NCBI GenBank assembly: GCA_026397895.1
Contig: JAPLTZ010000182.1
Coordinates: forward strand, 10,420-26,938
DNA length: 16,519 nt
Direction of reading: 5' to 3'
DNA from: Verrucomicrobiota bacterium
GTDB taxonomy: Bacteria; Verrucomicrobiota; Verrucomicrobiia; Limisphaerales; JAFMIX01
Every line of letters begins with the position of its first letter. Within the stretch, counting starts at the first letter, position 1. Shown piece after piece: positions 12,711-16,519 of this stretch. The notes beneath the pieces were generated by a model. The model was given only the letters and a program-made list of their open reading frames with translations. It did no database searches and was not told the DNA's origin. The position numbers were made by a program, and so were the translations under genes.

Positions 12711-14610
12711 GTAGCATGAGCCAGTTGCCGTTCGTCCCGCCGTATTTGGCGATGAGGCGGGCGCGGGCTTCCCAGAGCGTGATGCACCAGACCTCGCCCT
12801 GGTTGTGGACTTCGTCCGCGTTGGCGGCGGAGAAGGGAAAGACGGGGCTGATGGGCACGCCGGAATGGGCGTTGGCCTGCGCGGGGTCAATGTCGCGGAA
12901 CGTGAGCGGATTTTTCGCGAGGTCGGTCGAGTAGGGATAACGGCGGATGCCGAAATAATAATTCTGCGTCAGGCCGTAGAACAGAAGCGTCGCGTAACCG
13001 CCCTCGGTGTAAACGGCATTCGGGTCGTCGCCCGGCTCGCTCAACAGCGAGAGCGCGTAGAAGTCCGACCAGCCTTCGCCCATGCCGTCGGTCTGCAACG
13101 CGCTGATGCCCACGCCGCCGCCGACGCGGCGGTTGCTCAGGCCGTGCGTGTATTCGTGCAGGATGATTTCGGCATCGAGGTCGCCGTCGCGGTGGGGGCT
13201 GGGGCCGTTGAAGAGATACATCTGCATGCGCGGCGGCGTGCCGTCGCCGTAGGTAGTCATGTTGGCGTTGTTGAAGCCGCTGCCGTCCTGCGCGTCGGCC
13301 TGCACCGCGTCGCCGCCGGCGCCGCCGCGGGCGAAGTTGTCGCTTTGGAAATTTCCCGCCGCCTCGGTGAAGCCGAGTTCGTAAAGTTTGTCGTGCATGA
13401 AATTGCACCAGTAAAACAACTGCACCACGGCGGCGGCGCTGGAGTTGGTGGGGTCGGAGTCGAGGTCGAGCGGGAAGTCGAAGGTGCGGGCGGGCGAACC
13501 TTGCGGGCGCGGCAGGTCGGCCACGTCGTTGGCGTCGCGGTCGGTGTGGGCGTCCACGTTGTTGCCGAGCGTCTCGTTGCCGCCGTCGGGAATCCAGCCG
13601 GCGGGCGAGGCGTTCGTGTCCAGCGCCGGCAGCGTGACGGGCGTGCGGGCAATCGTCGGGGGCTGGGTGGAATCCGGCACGGGCCAGCCGGGCGAGAACG
13701 GCGAGGGGCTGTCGCTGGTGAAGACGTTGTAGGTGGCGGCGCTGATGGATTCGGTGAGGCAATGCCGCACGATGACCGCGCCGGTCTGCGCGTCCACGAG
13801 CAGGCGGAACGCGGCGTTTTGCGCGCGGCTGGTGAGCGTGACTTCCCAGCAGAGCGCGAGCTGCGTGGCGCTCAACGGCAGCCAGACGAGGCGCGCGGAG
13901 ACTTCGCCGCGCAGCGCGGGCGCGGTGAAAATCTGTTTCTGCTCCGCGCCGCTCGCGCTTGCCGTGGCGGTGATGGTGTTTTCGGAAAGATTTTCGCCGA
14001 GATTTTTCGCGGCGCGGCTGATCGCCTGCGGCGCGGTGAGCGCGGGCAGCGCGGCGGCCATCGCGGCGGCGGCGGATGCGGGGACGAACTGGCTGGCGAC
14101 GCTGACGAGTTCGCCGCGCTGGGTGACGTGGGCGACGAGGACGGCTTCAAAGATGTCGAGCCCGGCGGCTTGCTGCTGCCAGACGGTGGTGCGGAGGCCG
14201 CTGTGCGCCGCGGTGAAATCGCGGGTGACGGCGGCGGCTTCGAGGACTTCCGCGCCGTGGCCGTAGAGGGCGGTGTGTTCGTTGAGGAAATTTTTCAGCG
14301 CGTGGTGCGGGTCGGCGACGCCGGCGGCGAGGGATTTGGCGGAGATGTTTTTGCCGGGCACGTCCGCGCTGGTGAGGAAACCGTGGACGGCCTTGACGAG
14401 CCGGGGCGCGCCGGTGACGGGATGGCGGCTGACGTTGAGGCCGGGGGCGTCAACGGTCTGGGTGATGGCGGCGGGCGGGCGGTGGTCGAAATTCGGCGGC
14501 GGCGCGGCGGGCGGCGCGGCGAAGGTGTTGAGGGCGAGGAGTCCGAGCGCGGCGGCGAGCAAGCGGCGGCGGTTCAGGCGCGGGGTTGGCTTCGGGTGTC
14601 TCTGGCTCAC
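12711..14610 (-). CDS. Secreted M36 (fungalysin-type) zinc metallopeptidase, N-terminal and catalytic part
   Basis: This is an exported endopeptidase. It has a basic N-terminus and hydrophobic signal segment (about 15-32, RRLLAAALGLLALNTFAA), then an inhibitory FTP-like propeptide (about 50-290, with VWQQQAAGLDIFEA). The catalytic domain holds the zinc site HEYTH at residues 485-489 and the third ligand E512 in GEGWSDFYA. VHNQGEVWCITLWEARARLIAKYG precedes the break at about residue 633. Family members then have some 33-37 residues (QLVTDG... to ...TGGAN) before ELWxAFAKRGMG. These are missing here, and the frame moves on. The frame stays open to 12601 with non-homologous codons. It starts 51 nt after the adenylate kinase stop on the same strand. 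Its substrates are probably proteins outside the cell. Confidence 0.88.
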
Positions 14611-14661
14611 GATTGCGCCGTAAACTAGCGCACAATGGCGGCGGTTGCACCTGATTTTTAA

Positions 14662-15465
14662 TTAGCCGGGCGGGCGACCAGAGGGCGGAAATTGGCTGGC
14701 CGCAGCGGTGGTCGCCGGCGACGGTAAGGTTTGCAGTTGGGCGAGGGTGCGCTGGTAGGTTTCTTCGGGGGTGTCGGCGGTGGCGACGGTGATGAGGAGG
14801 TTGCGCCGGCGGTAGTATTCGATGAGCGGCTGGGTGCTGGCTTTGTAGGCGGCCATGCGGATGAGGATGGCTTCAGGCTGGTCGTCCTCGCGTTGGAAAA
14901 GTTTGCCGCCGCATTCGTCGCAGATGTTTTCCTCGCGCGGCGGCCGGTCGGTGACATGGAAGGTGGTCTTGCAGTCGGGACAGGTGCGGCGGCCGGCGAG
15001 GCGGGCGATGATTTTTTCGAGCGGCAGCTCGTAGTCAATGACGGCGTCGAGCTTGAGTTTGTTGTGTTCCAGCAGAATTCCGAGCGCGTCGGCCTGGGCG
15101 ATGGTGCGGGGGAAGCCGTCGAGCAGAAAACCGCCGCGGCAGCGGAGGCAGCGTTCGCGTTCGCGGACGATGTTCAGCACGGTGGTGTCGGGGACGAGGT
15201 CGCCGTGGCGCATGAAGACGAGGGCGAGGGCGAGGGCGGGGCTGCGCTCGCGTTCGCCGGAACATTTGGCGGCGCGGAAAATATCGCCGGTGGAAAGGTG
15301 GCAGGTGCCGAGGCGGGCGCAGATGAGGTCGCCTTGTGTGCCCTTGCCGACGCCGGGCGCGCCGAGGAGGATGGGGCGGTAGATTTTCCGGGGCACGGCG
15401 GGCGGGATGGAGCACCGGGCGTCGCCCGCGTGGAGCCAGGAAGCACGATCGTTTTTGACGCTCAT
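14662..15465 (-). CDS. adk: Adenylate kinase-like nucleoside monophosphate kinase with zinc LID
   Basis: This enzyme transfers a phosphate between ATP and AMP (2 ADP = ATP + AMP) in the cytoplasm. Residues: P-loop GAPGVGKGT at 35-43; NMP-binding LSTGDIFRAA at 57-66; LVPD at 90-93; FLLDGFPRTIAQADAL at 113-128; zinc-type LID with C162, C165, C182 and C185; and a normal C-terminal helix pattern up to about residue 245. At 267 residues it is longer than the usual 215-220. About 30 residues precede the P-loop (containing SWLHAGDARCSIPP), and a Pro/Ala-rich tail follows. I recall similar N-terminal extensions in verrucomicrobial adenylate kinases. The start is supported by AAAGGG six nt upstream. 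A strict AMP preference is likely but not proven, so the symbol is tentative. Confidence 0.88.
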   Translation of the reverse strand: MSVKNDRASWLHAGDARCSIPPAVPRKIYRPILLGAPGVGKGTQGDLICARLGTCHLSTGDIFRAAKCSGERERSPALALALVFMRHGDLVPDTTVLNIVRERERCLRCRGGFLLDGFPRTIAQADALGILLEHNKLKLDAVIDYELPLEKIIARLAGRRTCPDCKTTFHVTDRPPREENICDECGGKLFQREDDQPEAILIRMAAYKASTQPLIEYYRRRNLLITVATADTPEETYQRTLAQLQTLPSPATTAAASQFPPSGRPPG

Positions 15466-15471
15466 AAGAAT

Positions 15472-15477
15472 CCCTTT
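15472..15477 (-). promoter_or_regulatory. Ribosome binding site of the adenylate kinase gene
   Basis: On the minus strand AAAGGG is followed by the six-nt spacer ATTCTT and then the ATG at 15465. It fixes the long N-terminal form as the likely translated product. Confidence 0.6.
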
Positions 15478-15607
15478 CGGCAGACGTGTATAGTTTTAGA
15501 AAATCTATTGACTGTGCAAGGTAAATCAGCAGTCGGTTCAGCCGCGGTGGTCGGGGGCGGGCAACTGGCGGTTTGATTCGGGCGGCGGTTGGGTTAGTCT
15601 CTGGCCA

Positions 15608-16504
15608 ATGTTGCGAAAGCAAAACCATTGGCGGCGGTGCGGCGCGGGAATTGTTTCCGCCGTGCTGCTGGCGTTCGCGCTGGCGTTGCGCGCGCAGACG
15701 AACGGCTTGGCGGAGATCAAGGCGCAGGCGGAAGCGGGCGAGGCGCAGGCGCAGTTCACGCTGGGGCAGATGTTCGCGCGCGGCGAGGGAGTGCCGCAGG
15801 ATTGTGCGGCGGCGGAGAAATGGTATCGCGCGGCGGCGGAGCAGGGGTTGGCGCTGGCGCAATTTTACCTCGGCGGCCTGTATGACAACGGCCCGGAGGA
15901 GTTGCGCGACGCGGCGGCGGCGTTGAAATGGTATCGCAAGGCGGCGGACAAAGGCATCGCGCCGGCGCAGTGCGCGCTGGGCGTGATGTATGAGAACGGC
16001 GGCGGCGGCGCGACGAACGCGGCGGCGGCGGCGGTGTGGTTTCACAAGGCGGCGGAGAAAAATTTCGCGGAGGCGCAATACCGGCTGGGGTTGATCTATG
16101 AAAAGCCGGGCGGTGCGGCGGCGGATGGCGCGGAGGCGGTGAAGTGGTTCAAGCTCGCGGCGGAGCAGGGGCATGTGGACGCGCAATTCAAACTCGGCAC
16201 GCTCTACTACGACGGGCGCGGCGTCACGCAGGATTACATCGTGGCCATCCGCTGGTTCCGCAAGGCGGCGGAGCAGGGCGCGGGCGGCGCGTATTTCAAC
16301 CTCGGCCTGATGTGCAGCCTCGCGCAGGGCATGGCGGCGGACAATGCGGAGGCCTACAAGTGGCTCACGCTGGCGATGTGGAAGGGCAATCCGCGCGCGG
16401 CGGAAAACCGCGACGCGCTTTCGCAGGACATGAAGCCGGAGGAAATCGCCGCCGGCCGCGCGCGCGCCGTGGCGTGGGCCAAGGAAAAAAATCCCCCGCG
16501 CTGA
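15608..16504 (+). CDS. Secreted Sel1-repeat protein
   Basis: This is a 298-residue protein with a signal peptide (hydrophobic about 13-28, GAGIVSAVLLAFALALRAQ). Six Sel1-like repeats of about 36 residues follow, from about 45 to 260. Each has the pattern A-x-x-x-L-G-x-x-Y ... A-x-x-W-[YF]-x-x-A-A-[ED]-x-G; examples are AEKWYRAAAEQG, ALKWYRKAADKG, AVKWFKLAAEQG and AIRWFRKAAEQG. The C-terminal cap DMKPEEIAAGRARAVAW is typical. Sel1 repeats are alpha-helical scaffolds for protein-protein contacts, here probably in the periplasm. The partner is unknown. It is divergent from adenylate kinase with 142 nt between them. No convincing Shine-Dalgarno precedes the ATG. Confidence 0.9.
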   Translation: MLRKQNHWRRCGAGIVSAVLLAFALALRAQTNGLAEIKAQAEAGEAQAQFTLGQMFARGEGVPQDCAAAEKWYRAAAEQGLALAQFYLGGLYDNGPEELRDAAAALKWYRKAADKGIAPAQCALGVMYENGGGGATNAAAAAVWFHKAAEKNFAEAQYRLGLIYEKPGGAAADGAEAVKWFKLAAEQGHVDAQFKLGTLYYDGRGVTQDYIVAIRWFRKAAEQGAGGAYFNLGLMCSLAQGMAADNAEAYKWLTLAMWKGNPRAAENRDALSQDMKPEEIAAGRARAVAWAKEKNPPR

Positions 16505-16519
16505 CCGCGCCCATTATTC

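Noticed and set aside
10761..12719. Long plus-strand open frame opposite the protease C-terminal modules
   Set aside because: Low-complexity Gly/Ala/Arg/Val composition and no recognisable domain; an antisense shadow of the real gene.
12805..14628. Long plus-strand open frame opposite the M36 protease
   Set aside because: It is rich in Gly, Ala, Val and Arg with no family motif, and mirrors a high-GC codon pattern of a clearly recognisable protease on the other strand.
15219..15242. GAGGGC hexamer run inside adk
   Set aside because: It encodes ordinary Leu/Ala codons within a GC-rich gene; its few copies are explained by codon bias.
15487..15519. TTGCAC ... TATACA on the minus strand as an adk promoter
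   Set aside because: The spacer is 21 nt, outside the usual 16-18 nt, so it is not reported as a promoter.
1..16519. CRISPR array, tRNA/rRNA, phage or transposase genes
   Set aside because: No regularly spaced repeats, cloverleaf-like sequence, rRNA motif or integrase/transposase signature was seen anywhere in the window.

Overview
The window reads as high-GC bacterial chromosome. Small verrucomicrobial hallmarks suggest Verrucomicrobiota, probably a Pedosphaera/Limisphaera-like lineage. They are a prepilin with an AFTLVE cleavage site and a CPAGG tail, a short RAKWWFAQMRRVVD protein, an adenylate kinase with an N-terminal extension, and a secreted M36 protease ending in a QLFFRAR-type tail. 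The assignment rests on remembered family resemblance and was not searched.

Layout: (1) 2-2084, the 3' part of uvrA (nucleotide excision repair), broken by an internal deletion/frameshift and carrying a heptamer-repeat insertion. (2) 2156-2548, a prepilin-like protein. (3) 2620-4749, a likely operon of long-chain polyprenyl diphosphate synthase, ECF sigma factor and a one-pass membrane protein that may be its anti-sigma partner. (4) 7094-4762 on the minus strand, a DUF481 outer-membrane protein followed by a CvpA-family membrane protein. (5) 7133-8247, a haem-binding CxxCH protein and an alpha/beta hydrolase 2 nt apart. (6) 8244-8386, a cluster of hairpins, then an 81-residue lineage-type protein on the minus strand. 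(7) 8800-10671, nuoA without nuoB beside it, a 25-bp-arm palindrome, and a phosphoglucomutase/phosphomannomutase-family gene that is also broken and also carries a heptamer insertion. (8) 10687-10744, a second long palindrome between convergent genes. (9) 15465-10752 on the minus strand, adenylate kinase and a large secreted M36 metallopeptidase, again broken by an internal deletion. (10) 15608-16504, a secreted Sel1-repeat protein.

The functions are mostly housekeeping (DNA repair, isoprenoid/quinone supply, complex I, nucleotide balance, sugar-phosphate metabolism) plus envelope and secretion genes. I see no phage, CRISPR, transposase or defence system.

The most notable signals are not gene families. 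Two housekeeping genes carry different 7-bp-period repeats translated in frame as extra peptides. Three dispersed palindromic or hairpin elements sit between genes. Three conserved genes each miss a short internal segment, and each needs a shift into the +1 frame afterwards. The last pattern is as easily explained by assembly mis-joins as by biology and should be settled by read mapping before any is called a pseudogene.
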